Shown one piece after another: positions 9,324 through 17,763 of a stretch of DNA of 64,000 bases. The stretch comes from Sphingobium lignivorans (GTDB lineage Bacteria > Pseudomonadota > Alphaproteobacteria > Sphingomonadales > Sphingomonadaceae). The DNA lies in the NCBI RefSeq assembly GCF_014203955.1, contig NZ_JACHKA010000001.1, forward strand, positions 1,426,001 to 1,490,000, given 5' to 3'. Made by a program: the position numbers and the translations under genes. How positions within the stretch are numbered: the stretch's first letter is position 1; each line of letters starts with the position of its first letter. The notes beneath the pieces were generated by a model. The model saw only the letters and a program-made list of their open reading frames with translations. It did not search any database and had not been told where the DNA came from.

Positions 9324-9522
9324 AAGCCCCCAATTTCTTCCTCGGCCCACTATAGCGCCGCGAAAGGCAGAATCCACGTCCAGCGGGAGCGTTTTCGCGA
9401 CGAGGGCGAAGCAGGCGTTACTCATTTTATCAGATCCTGGCCGCTGGCTCAGAAAGCGGGGGCGGCGTGGATGAATTCGCGGACTTTGAGGGATCCAGAA
9501 GCCAGCTTTTCAGCTATTTTTT

Positions 9523-9652
9523 TGTCATCCCGGACTCGATCCGGGAACCCGCTTCTTCCGGTTTCCAGAACCGGCTGGTCCCGCCGATCTTCAAGGCAGC
9601 GGGGTCCCGGATCAAGTCCGGGACGACGTGGTGAATGACGGGATAGGGTGCG
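9523..9652. repeat. Palindromic intergenic repeat, family A copy 1
   Basis: About 130 bases with outer arms GTCATCCCGGACTCGATCCG and CCCGGATCAAGTCCGGGACG. Between them lie an inner CTTCTTCCGG and a CAAGGCAGCGGG segment, and the tail is GACGGGATAGGGTGCGC. It fills most of the 385-base gap between the DUF3857 gene and rsmD. The same unit recurs, inverted or cut short, at 27577, 33187, 60206 and 62814, with a tail fragment at 34284. Confidence 0.85.
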
Positions 9653-9708
9653 CAGCTCGGGCTTCGGAATGTGTCTGCGCAGGCTGATCCCCCGAATTAG
9701 CCTGACCC

Positions 9709-10248
9709 TCACCCCGCTCGCAGCAGGTGCAGCTTTGCCTTGCCGACGACGCGTTCGGCGTCGATGTCGAAACCTTTGACGTCCAGCGTTTCGTCGCGGG
9801 CGGTTTCGATGCTGATCCAGGTGCCGGGGCCGGTCCAGCCGAAGCGGGAGAGCTTGTCGAGCGCGACGGCGCCGGCGCCGGTGCCGTAGGGCGGGTCCAT
9901 GAAGATGACGTCCAGCGGCGCGGGGGCGGGGCCGAGAGCGAGGACGTCGCCCTGGCGGATGTCCGGCCGGGGGAGGCCGAGCTTCGCCGCGTTGGCGCGG
10001 ATCGCGTCGATCGCTGCGCGGTCCCGCTCCACGAAGAGGCAGGCGGCGGCGCCGCGCGAGAGCGCTTCCAGCCCGAGCGCGCCGGAGCCGGCGAAGAAAT
10101 CGCCCACGCGCAGATCCTCGAAACTGCCGAGGCGGCTGGTGAGCATCGAGAACAGGGTCTCGCGCGTGCGGTCCGCCGTGGGGCGCGTGGCCTCGCCGGC
10201 GGGGGCGGCGAGCGGCCGTCCGCGCCATTGCCCGGAAATGATCCTCAT
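9709..10248 (-). CDS. rsmD: 16S rRNA (guanine(966)-N(2))-methyltransferase
   Basis: 179 residues, typical RsmD length. It methylates N2 of G966 of 16S rRNA in the assembled 30S subunit. MRIISGQWRGRPL at the N-terminus, TADRTRETLFSML, the SAM-binding DFFAGSGALGLEALSRGA and the catalytic FMDPPYG (NPPY-type) are diagnostic. It starts 16 bases after the stop of the pseudouridine synthase gene, so the two rRNA-modification genes probably form one transcript. Confidence 0.95.
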   Translation of the reverse strand: MRIISGQWRGRPLAAPAGEATRPTADRTRETLFSMLTSRLGSFEDLRVGDFFAGSGALGLEALSRGAAACLFVERDRAAIDAIRANAAKLGLPRPDIRQGDVLALGPAPAPLDVIFMDPPYGTGAGAVALDKLSRFGWTGPGTWISIETARDETLDVKGFDIDAERVVGKAKLHLLRAG

Positions 10249-10264
10249 GTGCGGGGCTCCCTGC

Positions 10265-11407
10265 TCAGTCCAGTGTCTTGCGGAACTTGACGAGATCGAC
10301 CCGCCGCACTTCCACCACCTCGCCGGGCTGAGAATCGCCGAGCACGAAGGGGCCGTAGCGCGTGCGGATGAGGCGGCTGACGCGCAGCCCGAGATGCTCC
10401 AGCACGCGGCGCACCTCGCGGTTCTTGCCTTCGGTCAGCGTCATCTCGACCCACTGGTTGCGGCCGGTGCGGCGCTCCAGATTGGCATCGATGCGCCCGT
10501 AGCGCATGCCCTCGATCTGCACGCCCTCGATGAGATCCTCAAGTTGCGCCTGGCTCACCTCGCCGAAGACGCGGGCGCGATAGGTGCGCTCGACGCCGGT
10601 GGCGGGCAGCTCCAGCTGGCGCTTGAGCTCGCCATCGGTGGTGAGGAGCAGCAGCCCCTCCGTGTTGAGATCGAGCCGGCCGACGGGCATGACGCGCGGC
10701 AGGTCCTTCGGCAGCCGGTCATAGATGGTCGGGCGGCCGGCCGGGTCCTTCGCGGTGGTGAGCAGGCCGGTGGGCTTGTGGAACAGGAAGAGGCGGGCGG
10801 GAGTCGGCTCCTGCACCGGATTGCCGTCCACGGTGACGCCGCGCAGCGAGGTGAGGATGGTGGCAGGCGTGGTGAGCACCGTGCCATCCAGCGCGATGCG
10901 GCCCTCGCCGATCATGCGCTCGATATCCCGGCGGCTGGCGATGCCGGCGCGGGCAAGCAGCTTGGCGATGCGATCGCCCTTGTGATCGGCCTTGTGATCG
11001 CCGGTGCGAGTCTCGGCGCGATCCCCTTCCGAGGCGCCGTCACGGGGCTTGCGCTCCCCCGGCTTGCCTGCGGGCCGGGCAGCGCCGCGCGGCGGCCGCG
11101 CCGGGCGGGACGAGGAGAAAGCAGGCTTGTCGGTCGCGGGACGTGCGCCCGGCTTGCGAGTGGCGGGGCGCTGGCCGGGCTTTCCGGTGGCGGGGCGTGC
11201 CTCGGCCTTGTCGGCCGGCCGGCGGGTTTCCGATCCGGCAGGCGGGCGGGCGTCCGAGCGGGGCTTGTCCGAGCGGGGCTTGTCCGACCGGGCGGGCTTG
11301 CGCGCGTCCGGGCCATCGGCGGATGGGCGGCGCCGTCCCCCTGCGGGTCCGGTCGCGCCATTGCGCGGCGGGCGCCGGGGCCCTCTTGGTCCAGTGGCGT
11401 TGGCCAT
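10265..11407 (-). CDS. rluB: 23S rRNA pseudouridine synthase, RluB/RsuA family, with long basic N-terminal extension
   Basis: 380 residues. From ~residue 145 it reads as an S4 domain (RIAKLLARAGIASRRDIERM) followed by an RsuA/RluB/RluE/RluF catalytic domain with catalytic Asp in MPVGRLDLNTEGLLLLT. The C-terminal EGKNREVRRVLEHLGLRVSR is also characteristic. The first ~140 residues are a low-complexity Arg/Lys/Pro/Gly/Ala region with repeated DKPRSDKPRSD and RPATxKPG units, probably disordered and RNA-binding. Such tails are common in alphaproteobacterial RluB. The RluB assignment over RsuA rests on context and is tentative. Confidence 0.85.
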   Translation of the reverse strand: MANATGPRGPRRPPRNGATGPAGGRRRPSADGPDARKPARSDKPRSDKPRSDARPPAGSETRRPADKAEARPATGKPGQRPATRKPGARPATDKPAFSSSRPARPPRGAARPAGKPGERKPRDGASEGDRAETRTGDHKADHKGDRIAKLLARAGIASRRDIERMIGEGRIALDGTVLTTPATILTSLRGVTVDGNPVQEPTPARLFLFHKPTGLLTTAKDPAGRPTIYDRLPKDLPRVMPVGRLDLNTEGLLLLTTDGELKRQLELPATGVERTYRARVFGEVSQAQLEDLIEGVQIEGMRYGRIDANLERRTGRNQWVEMTLTEGKNREVRRVLEHLGLRVSRLIRTRYGPFVLGDSQPGEVVEVRRVDLVKFRKTLD

Positions 11408-11538
11408 GCCTTGTCCTTTTTCGATCTGCTGTGTCGCTCTTGCACTGGCGAATCGCGGGGCGCCATCCTAGCGCCGAAAGGCGCCGGCGATCCTGTGCGG
11501 GTCGGCCTGGGTAGTGGCGCAACCGGGATGAGGCGGCA

Positions 11539-11976
11539 ATGTTTTTCTCGAAGAGCGCGCAGCAGATACGCCGCATCCTCCTCGTCGAGGATGAGCCGCT
11601 GCTGGCATTCGATGCCGAGCACGCGCTGCAGCAGGCGGGCTATGAAGTCGTCGCAACGGTGGACCGCTTCCGCGACGCGACAACGGTCATCCTGGGCCAG
11701 GGCGGCATCGATCTGGTGATTACCGACATTCGCCTGCGCGGCGTCCGCTCCGGGGTGGAGCTGGCCCGCCATGCGCGCGAGTTGGGCATCGCGGTGCTCT
11801 TCGCCACCGCGACCTGCCCGGAGGAAGCGGCGGGGCAGGGCATCGCGCTCGGCTGCCTCGCCAAGCCCTTCCAGCCGCAGGATCTGGTGCGCGCCATCGC
11901 CGTGTGCGAGCGGCTGGTCGGCGGGCTGCCGCCGGGGCGCCTGCCGCCGGGACTGCGGCTTTTTCCGCGCGATTGA
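11539..11976 (+). CDS. Single-domain response regulator (receiver only)
   Basis: 145 residues. Residues 10-130 form a CheY-like receiver: acidic pair in LLVEDEP, phospho-acceptor Asp63 in LVITDIRL, Thr/Ala in LFATATCPE and Lys in CLAKPFQP. No output domain follows; the last ~20 residues are a proline-rich tail. It is transcribed divergently from rluB with about 130 bases between, and no histidine kinase is adjacent. Receivers of this kind in alphaproteobacteria often serve as phosphate relays; the partner is unknown. Confidence 0.85.
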   Translation: MFFSKSAQQIRRILLVEDEPLLAFDAEHALQQAGYEVVATVDRFRDATTVILGQGGIDLVITDIRLRGVRSGVELARHARELGIAVLFATATCPEEAAGQGIALGCLAKPFQPQDLVRAIAVCERLVGGLPPGRLPPGLRLFPRD

Positions 11977-12094
11977 CGGTGCGATCGCGCCGGTCCGGGC
12001 CGTCCGGGCGCATCGTCGCCGGGCAACGGGGGCTGGCGAAACCCGCGCGGGGCGCTAAGCAGGACGGCCGGATCGCACAAAGGGGCAGGCAAGC

Positions 12095-13450
12095 ATGTCG
12101 CAGACGCTGATTTTCGCACTCATCGTGGGTGCCGTGATTGCCGTGGGCTTCGTGGTGCCCGCCTTCCGGCCCTATCTGCGGCCGATGCCGTTCGTCGCCT
12201 TCCTGCTCGGCATTTCCAGCGGCTTCCCGCTCACCCTGCTGCTCGCGACGATGACCTTCTGGCTTTCGAAAGTCGGCATCGACAAGTCGACCATCGGCTT
12301 CGCGATCGGCCTCACCACGCCCTATACGCTCAAGTTCCTGTGGGCGCCGCTGGTCGACAAGCTGCCGCTGCCGGTGCTTTCCCGACTGTTCGGGCAGCGG
12401 CGGGCGTGGCTGTTCTTCATCCAGGCGCTGCTCTTCGTCGCGATCTGGCAGCTCGGCGCGAGCGACCCCGCCAACGACCTCGCGCGGTTCGCGATCTGCG
12501 CCATCGCCGTCGCGTTCCTCTCGGCGACGCAGGACATCGTGATCGACGCCTACCGCATCGAGATCCTGAGCGAGGAGGAACTGCCGCACGGCACCGCGAT
12601 GAACCAGTTCGGCTACCGCACCGGCAATCTGCTGGCGGGCGCGGGCACCATCTTCCTCGCCTCGAGTGAAGGCGCGGGGCTCGGCTGGGCGGTGGCCTAT
12701 GGCATCACGGCCTTCTGCGTGCTTCCCGCCGCGATCGGCGCGCTGATCGCGGGGCCGGGGCGCTATGTGGCGCATGCGGCCGTCCGCCGGGGCTCGATCG
12801 GCGAATGGATGACCGAGACGATCGTCAATCCCTTCCGCGAGTTCCTCACGCGCCACGGCGCCTTCCTCATCCTGGGCTTCGTGCTGGTCTACAAGATCGG
12901 CGACGCCATGGGGCAGACGATGCTCGCGCCGATGATCGTGGAGCTGGGCTTCACCGACACGGAATATGTGACGGTGAACAAGTTCGTCGGCTTCGCGGCC
13001 CTCATTGCCGGCTCGGCGCTGGGCGCGCCGTTCATCGCCTGGCTGGGCATGGGACGCGCGCTGTTCGTCTCGGGCCTCCTGATGATGGTCTCCAACCTGC
13101 TCTTCTGCCTGCTCGCGCTCGCCGGCCATTCCACGCCGATGCTCGCGCTGGCGGTGGGCACCGAGAATTTCACCAGCGGCATCGGCCTCACGGTGTTCGT
13201 GACCTATCTCTCCGGCCTCTCCAGCCTCGCCTACACCGCGACGCAGTTCGCGCTGCTCTCCTCCTTCGCGGCGGTCGGGCGGACATGGCTCTCGACGCCC
13301 TCGGGCTATCTCGCCGAGGCGTTCGGCTGGGTCGGCTTCTGGGCGTTCACGGTGGTGGTGGCGGTGCCCGGCATGCTGCTGCTCTGGATCATGTGGGCGA
13401 AGGGCTTCGTCGTGGAATCCGTGCGACAACCCAGCACTACGGACGATTGA
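12095..13450 (+). CDS. ampG: MFS transporter, AmpG-like (muropeptide permease family)
   Basis: 451 residues, about 12-14 hydrophobic helices. Features shared with AmpG permeases are PYTLKFLWAPLVDKLPLP, GQRRAWLFFIQALL, the ATQDIVIDAYRIE segment and the amphipathic loop before AMNQFGYRTGNLLAGAG. AmpG imports GlcNAc-anhydromuramyl peptides for cell-wall recycling and AmpC induction. The ATG at 12095 is preceded by AGGCAAGC. No ampC, ampR or nagZ is nearby, so the substrate is inferred from family only. Confidence 0.85.
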   Translation: MSQTLIFALIVGAVIAVGFVVPAFRPYLRPMPFVAFLLGISSGFPLTLLLATMTFWLSKVGIDKSTIGFAIGLTTPYTLKFLWAPLVDKLPLPVLSRLFGQRRAWLFFIQALLFVAIWQLGASDPANDLARFAICAIAVAFLSATQDIVIDAYRIEILSEEELPHGTAMNQFGYRTGNLLAGAGTIFLASSEGAGLGWAVAYGITAFCVLPAAIGALIAGPGRYVAHAAVRRGSIGEWMTETIVNPFREFLTRHGAFLILGFVLVYKIGDAMGQTMLAPMIVELGFTDTEYVTVNKFVGFAALIAGSALGAPFIAWLGMGRALFVSGLLMMVSNLLFCLLALAGHSTPMLALAVGTENFTSGIGLTVFVTYLSGLSSLAYTATQFALLSSFAAVGRTWLSTPSGYLAEAFGWVGFWAFTVVVAVPGMLLLWIMWAKGFVVESVRQPSTTDD

Positions 13451-13489
13451 GGCGGCCGCTGCGCGCGGTGCGACCTCGCACCGATGCCG

Positions 13490-13708
13490 TCAGCTCTTGA
13501 GCGTGACCCAGACTTCCACGGGCGCGACGAACTTGCCCGGCGCGGGCTTGCCGACATGCACGCGATCGGCCGTCACCAGCTCACCCGTGGCGAGATTGAA
13601 GCTGGTCCATGGCTTGGGCATCCGACCGAACGTCATTTTCTGGATGGGCTGGCCCGTGGCGGAATTCATGATGGTTGCGATGACACTCATGCGCGTGCCG
13701 ATAGCCAT
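13490..13708 (-). CDS. Small conserved-looking hypothetical protein, start uncertain
   Basis: 72 residues from ATG 13708 (MAIGTRMSVIATIMNSATGQ and so on, ending EVWVTLKS). No family was recognised. The codon pattern resembles a real gene more than the opposite strand does. The frame remains open upstream to a stop near 13800 and reads plausibly (FFPAGPIHGPMAIGTRM), yet it holds no ATG, GTG or TTG and no clear ribosome-binding site. The start is therefore unsure, or the gene has lost its 5' end. It is convergent with the AmpG-like gene. Confidence 0.45.
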   Translation of the reverse strand: MAIGTRMSVIATIMNSATGQPIQKMTFGRMPKPWTSFNLATGELVTADRVHVGKPAPGKFVAPVEVWVTLKS

Positions 13709-13849
13709 CGGACCATGGATCGGTCCAGCAGGAAAGAAGATGGCGCGGCCCTGTCTGTCGTGATCCTGCCGACGCCCCCGGCGGAGCGCCGCTGGTGTTC
13801 AGGGGGCGGACGTGATTGAACGGAATGGCGGGAAAAGGGTTTGAGGGTC

Positions 13850-14437
13850 ATGAGGATGTTTTCGCCTTGCCTGATGGCCTTGTCCTGCCTCGCGCTGGCG
13901 GCGTGTGAGCAAAAGAATGGGGACGGCGCGACAGGTGCGAGCGCGCCCGAGGCTGCATCGCCCGTGACACCGGAGCATCCTTCGCCGGCGGGCGATGTCG
14001 CCGGCGCGACGAACCATGCCGATAACGGAGCGCCGGACCTGCGTCCGCCTTTGTTGACGCCCGAGGCCGAACGCGGCGTGAAGGGCGCGCGCAATGTCCT
14101 TCTCTCCTTCGCACGGGCGATAGAGCTCGGGGACTATGGACAGGCCTGGGCGATGCTGGGGCCCGCCGACCGGGAGAAATGGACGAAAGCGGCGTTCGCG
14201 GGGATGTTCAGCGATCTGGATGACATCGCCGTCGCGATGCCGGACGGCAGCATGGAAGGCGCCGCGGGCTCGAGCTATTACAGCGCGCCGATCAGCGTGA
14301 CGGGCAGGGACGCCGAAGGCCGCCCCGTGCGCATCGAAGGCGAGGCCGTCCTTCGCCGCGTCAATGACATCGAAGGAGCGAGCCCCGAACAGCTGCGCTG
14401 GCATTTCGAGACGGTCACGCTTTCCGCTACGCACTGA
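13850..14437 (+). CDS. Putative lipoprotein of unknown function
   Basis: 195 residues from ATG 13850; a TTG nine bases upstream is also possible, but the purine-rich GGGAAAAGGGTTTGAGGG favours the ATG. MRMFSPCLMALSCLALAAC is a lipoprotein signal with lipobox LAAC. A Pro/Ala-rich linker (residues 25-65) leads to an alpha/beta domain (ARNVLLSFARAIELGDYGQA, WAMLGPADREKW) that resembles NTF2-like exported proteins, though I cannot name a family. It is convergent with folC. Confidence 0.7.
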   Translation: MRMFSPCLMALSCLALAACEQKNGDGATGASAPEAASPVTPEHPSPAGDVAGATNHADNGAPDLRPPLLTPEAERGVKGARNVLLSFARAIELGDYGQAWAMLGPADREKWTKAAFAGMFSDLDDIAVAMPDGSMEGAAGSSYYSAPISVTGRDAEGRPVRIEGEAVLRRVNDIEGASPEQLRWHFETVTLSATH

Positions 14438-14485
14438 GGACCGGCGATCCGGGGCGACGATCCCGGGCCTTTCGCGGATCGCCGC

Positions 14486-15829
14486 TCAGGCCGGGACCTG
14501 ATCGTTGGCCACCAGCACCTGGCCGGCGAGATAGAGCGTGCCGGCGATGAGCACCGTGCGGTGCGGGTCCGGCACGGCGGCGATGTCCGCAAAGGCTTCC
14601 CGGATCGTGAGGAAGGCGCTGTGCGGCACATCCCAGTCGGCGGCGACGGCGGCGAAGACCTCCGGCCCGTGATGCTCGTGGCCAGGCACGGGAAGCGAAC
14701 GGATGGAGCGGACGAGCGGACGCAGGGGCTCCAGGAAGCCGCGCACATCCTTGTTGGAGAGCATGCCGGTGACGAGATCGATTCCCTCCGGCGCGAGGCC
14801 GCCATCGCCCAGCGCCTTCGCCAGTGCCTGCCCGGCATCGGGATTGTGCCCGCCATCCAGGATGAGCGTGCGATCGGGCAGCATGGCATTGAGCGGGCCG
14901 CCCTCCAGCCGCTGCATGCGCGCGGGCCATTGCGCCCAGAGCGGCGCGGCGCGCAATGCGGCATCGCTCACCGGCAGCACGTCCTGGCTGCGCAGCATGG
15001 CGATGGCGAGGCCGAGATTGGCGATCTGATGCGCGCCGCCAAGGCGGGGCGGGGGCAGTTCCAGCCGCCCTTCCTGATCGCGATAATGAAGTTGCCCCTG
15101 ATATTCCGCGACGTCCCAGCTTTCGCCGCGCGGCATGAAGCGGGTGCCGGCATGACCCGCGACCCGGGCAATGGTGGCCATCATCGGGCCCGGATAACGC
15201 TGAGTGACGAGCGGGGCGCCGGGCTTGGCGATGCCCGCCTTCTCGAACGCGATGCGGCAGAGCGGATCGGCCGGCACGCCCTCCTCGGGCGCCAGCAGGA
15301 AGGATTCATGATCGATGGCGAGCGAGGCGATGCCGCAGGCCACGGGCGACTGCAGCACGTTCGTCGCGTCCAGCCGCCCGCCAAGGCCGACCTCGATGAT
15401 GCAGGCATCGGCGGGGATGGTGGCGAACAGCATGAAGGCGGCGGCAGTGGTGATCTCGAAGAAGCTCGCGTTCAGATCGCCGCCGATATCCAGCACTTCC
15501 TCCAGCGCGCGGGCCAGCGTCGCATCGTCGATCAGCGTGCCGGCAAGGCGGATGCGCTCGTTGAAGCGCACCAGATGCGGCGAGGTGAAGACATGGACGC
15601 TCCGCCCGTCCGCCTCCAGCGCGGCGCGCAGATAAGCGCAGGTCGATCCCTTGCCGTTCGTGCCCGCGACATGAAACACCGGCGGCAGCGCCAGATGCGG
15701 ATCGCCGAGCCGCCGGACCAGTTCGCTGATCCGCTCCAGCCCGAGCACGTCGCGTCCCGGGGAAAGGGCCATGAGCCGATCGAGCTGGGTCTGCACGGCG
15801 GGGTCGTCTGAAACGGCGTGGTCAGCCAT
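14486..15829 (-). CDS. folC: Bifunctional dihydrofolate synthase / folylpolyglutamate synthase
   Basis: 447 residues. It ligates glutamate to dihydropteroate and to tetrahydrofolates, an ATP-dependent Mur-ligase-type cytoplasmic enzyme. Visible are the P-loop HVAGTNGKGSTCAYLR, FTSPHLVRFNERIRL, EVGLGGRLDATNV and the C-terminal ILDGGHNPDAG. The ATG at 15829 has GGAG six to seven bases upstream; an upstream TTG at 15844 sits too close to GGAGGA. It follows accD in the same direction, as in many alphaproteobacteria, but a 150-base hairpin element separates the two genes. Confidence 0.95.
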   Translation of the reverse strand: MADHAVSDDPAVQTQLDRLMALSPGRDVLGLERISELVRRLGDPHLALPPVFHVAGTNGKGSTCAYLRAALEADGRSVHVFTSPHLVRFNERIRLAGTLIDDATLARALEEVLDIGGDLNASFFEITTAAAFMLFATIPADACIIEVGLGGRLDATNVLQSPVACGIASLAIDHESFLLAPEEGVPADPLCRIAFEKAGIAKPGAPLVTQRYPGPMMATIARVAGHAGTRFMPRGESWDVAEYQGQLHYRDQEGRLELPPPRLGGAHQIANLGLAIAMLRSQDVLPVSDAALRAAPLWAQWPARMQRLEGGPLNAMLPDRTLILDGGHNPDAGQALAKALGDGGLAPEGIDLVTGMLSNKDVRGFLEPLRPLVRSIRSLPVPGHEHHGPEVFAAVAADWDVPHSAFLTIREAFADIAAVPDPHRTVLIAGTLYLAGQVLVANDQVPA

Positions 15830-15954
15830 GGAGGGCTCCGTCAATCCTCCTCCCGCCTGCGGAAGGGGTCAGGGTGGGCATTGCCGCGCAGCGAGGGCCG
15901 GCGCCGGATGTGCTTGCCCATCCCGAGGCCTCTCGCAAGCGGGAAAGGACAAGA

Positions 15955-16104
15955 CCTAGGGCTGATCGCCATTCAGCGCTGGCGGCCTGCAAATGGCGGT
16001 TTCCCGGGCTTCCGGTGCTCACGTACCTTGAGTACGCTGCGCGCCGGGTCCCGAGAAACCACCATTTTCGCCACGCCATCATCTGAATGTCGATCAGCCC
16101 TAGG
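15955..16104. mobile_element. MITE-like palindromic element, family E copy 1
   Basis: 150 bases bounded by 22-base terminal inverted repeats with one mismatch: CCTAGGGCTGATCGCCATTC (left) and GAATGTCGATCAGCCCTAGG (right), each with two more bases inward. The interior is also largely self-complementary (AATGGCGGTTTC against GAAACCACCATT), so the whole element can fold as one long hairpin. CTAG is present at both junctions. The right end overlaps the last codon of accD and provides its TAG stop (16100-16102). No coding capacity. Confidence 0.75.
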
Positions 16105-16954
16105 CGGCGCGCGCCGCCGTCAGATAGCCGATGGTCCTGGCGAGCGTGGCGCGCAGATCCTTGCGGTGCGTCACCATGTCGATCATGCCGTGATCCAGCA
16201 GATATTCGGCGCGCTGGAAACCCTCGGGCAGCTTCTCGCGGATCGTGTTCTCGATCACGCGCGCGCCGGCAAAGGCGATGAGCGCGCCGGGCTCGGCGAT
16301 CTGGATGTCGCCCAGCATGGCATAGCTGGCCGTCACGCCGCCGGTGGTGGGATCGGTCAGCACCACGATATAGGGCTGGCCCGCCGCGCGCAGCTGCTGG
16401 ATCGCCACGGTCGCGCGCGGCATCTGCATGAGGGAGAGAATGCCCTCCTGCATGCGGGCGCCGCCGGCGGCGGTGAAGATGACATAAGGGCAGCGCCGCT
16501 TGACCGCTTCCCGGACGCCCGCGACGAAGGCCGCGCCGACCGCCGTGCCCATCGACCCGCCCATGAAGGCGAAATCCTGCACGCCGACCACGGCCTGATG
16601 CCCCTCGATCGTGCCGCTGGCGTTCAGCAGCGCATCCTGCTCGCCGGTCTGCGCGCGGGCGGCCTTGATGCGATCGGTATAACGCTTGGAATCGCGGAAT
16701 TTCAGCGGGTCTTCCCTGACCTGCGGCGCGGGCAGCAGCTTCATCGTGCCCTCGTCGAAGACTTGAGCGAAGCGCAGCCTGGGACCGATGCGGCCATGAT
16801 GATCGCAGCGGGGGCAGACGGAGAGATTTTCCTCCCATTCCTTCTGGAAGATCATCTGCCCGCAGCCGGTGCATTTGTGCCAGAGATTGTCCGGCGTTTC
16901 CGCCTTCCGGGCAATGAAGGGAATGGCATTGCGGACGCGGTTGAGCCAGCTCAT
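16100..16954 (-). CDS. accD: Acetyl-CoA carboxylase carboxyltransferase subunit beta
   Basis: 284 residues. Beta subunit of the carboxyltransferase that makes malonyl-CoA, the first step of fatty-acid synthesis. The N-terminal zinc ribbon is visible as CTGCGQ and CPRCDHHG. The crotonase-fold core follows with [24 protein letters not shown] and [12 protein letters not shown]. The ATG at 16954 overlaps the trpA stop (ATGA), so expression is coupled to the trp genes, the usual alphaproteobacterial arrangement. The TAG stop lies inside the end of a palindromic element, so the native 3' end of the gene may have been altered by insertion. Confidence 0.97.
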   Translation of the reverse strand: MSWLNRVRNAIPFIARKAETPDNLWHKCTGCGQMIFQKEWEENLSVCPRCDHHGRIGPRLRFAQVFDEGTMKLLPAPQVREDPLKFRDSKRYTDRIKAARAQTGEQDALLNASGTIEGHQAVVGVQDFAFMGGSMGTAVGAAFVAGVREAVKRRCPYVIFTAAGGARMQEGILSLMQMPRATVAIQQLRAAGQPYIVVLTDPTTGGVTASYAMLGDIQIAEPGALIAFAGARVIENTIREKLPEGFQRAEYLLDHGMIDMVTHRKDLRATLARTIGYLTAARAA

Positions 16955-17763
16955 GCGACCTGTTCCTTTGCGTTGAGAGCCGCGCGCAGCGACGCGACGA
17001 AATCGCGCACATGCGGCGCGGCCTGTGATCCATGGTTGCCGACGAGCTCGACGATGGCCGAGCCGACCACGACGCCATCGGCATGCGCGCCGAACGCGGC
17101 GGCCTGCTCGGGCGTGCGCACGCCGAAGCCGACAGCCACCGGCAGATCGGTCGCCGCCTTGAGCTTGGCCACCGCAGCGCCGACGCTGGCCTGCGCGGCC
17201 TGCTGGAGCCCGGTGATCCCGGCGACCGAGACATAATATAGGAAGCCCGATGCGCCCGCGAGCACGGCCGGCAGGCGCGCTGCATCCGTGGTCGGCGTGG
17301 CGAGGCGGATGAGGCTGACGCCGGCCGCGCGCAGGGCCGGGCCAAGTTCGGCATCTTCCTCGGGCGGGATGTCGACGCAGATCACGCCATCGACACCGGC
17401 CTTGGCGCATTCGCCCGCGAACCAGTCCGCGCCGCGCACGGTCATGGGATTGGCATAGCCCATGAGCACCAGCGGCGTCTCCGGATGGCGCGCGCGGAAG
17501 GCAGCGGCGATCTCGAAGATCCTTGCCGTGCTGATGCCCGCCGCCATGGCGCGCAGGTTCGCGGCCTGGATGGCGGGGCCATCCGCCATGGGATCCGTGA
17601 AGGGCATGCCCAGCTCGATGACGTCCGCGCCGCCCGCGACGAGCGCGTCGAGGATCGCGGGCGTGTCGGCCGGCGTGGGATCGCCGCCGGTGACGAAGGT
17701 GACGAGCGCGGCGCGGCCCTCATTGCGGGCACGGGCGAAGGCGGAAGAGAGGCGGGCGGTCAT
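16951..17763 (-). CDS. trpA: Tryptophan synthase alpha chain
   Basis: 270 residues, standard length. It cleaves indole-3-glycerol phosphate to indole, which channels to TrpB. Visible are [16 protein letters not shown], the catalytic Glu in [26 protein letters not shown], the second catalytic acid in [11 protein letters not shown], and the phosphate-binding [11 protein letters not shown]. Its ATG overlaps the stop of the DUF559 gene (ATGA) rather than following trpB directly, and its stop overlaps accD. Confidence 0.97.
   Translation of the reverse strand: MTARLSSAFARARNEGRAALVTFVTGGDPTPADTPAILDALVAGGADVIELGMPFTDPMADGPAIQAANLRAMAAGISTARIFEIAAAFRARHPETPLVLMGYANPMTVRGADWFAGECAKAGVDGVICVDIPPEEDAELGPALRAAGVSLIRLATPTTDAARLPAVLAGASGFLYYVSVAGITGLQQAAQASVGAAVAKLKAATDLPVAVGFGVRTPEQAAAFGAHADGVVVGSAIVELVGNHGSQAAPHVRDFVASLRAALNAKEQVA

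Noticed and set aside
7092-9638. 848-codon open frame on the plus strand
   Set aside because: Antisense to the DUF3857/TPR gene; no recognisable domain.
9449-10228. 259-codon minus-strand frame overlapping rsmD
   Set aside because: Arg/His-rich shadow of rsmD in another frame that continues through the family A repeat.
11720-13429. 569-codon open frame on the minus strand
   Set aside because: Antisense to the AmpG-like transporter; His/Arg/Glu-rich translation without hydrophobic core.
15822-17354. Long minus-strand frame overlapping accD and trpA
   Set aside because: Out of frame with both enzymes. It only reads through the family E element, giving a [14 protein letters not shown]-type translation that reflects the repeat, not a gene.
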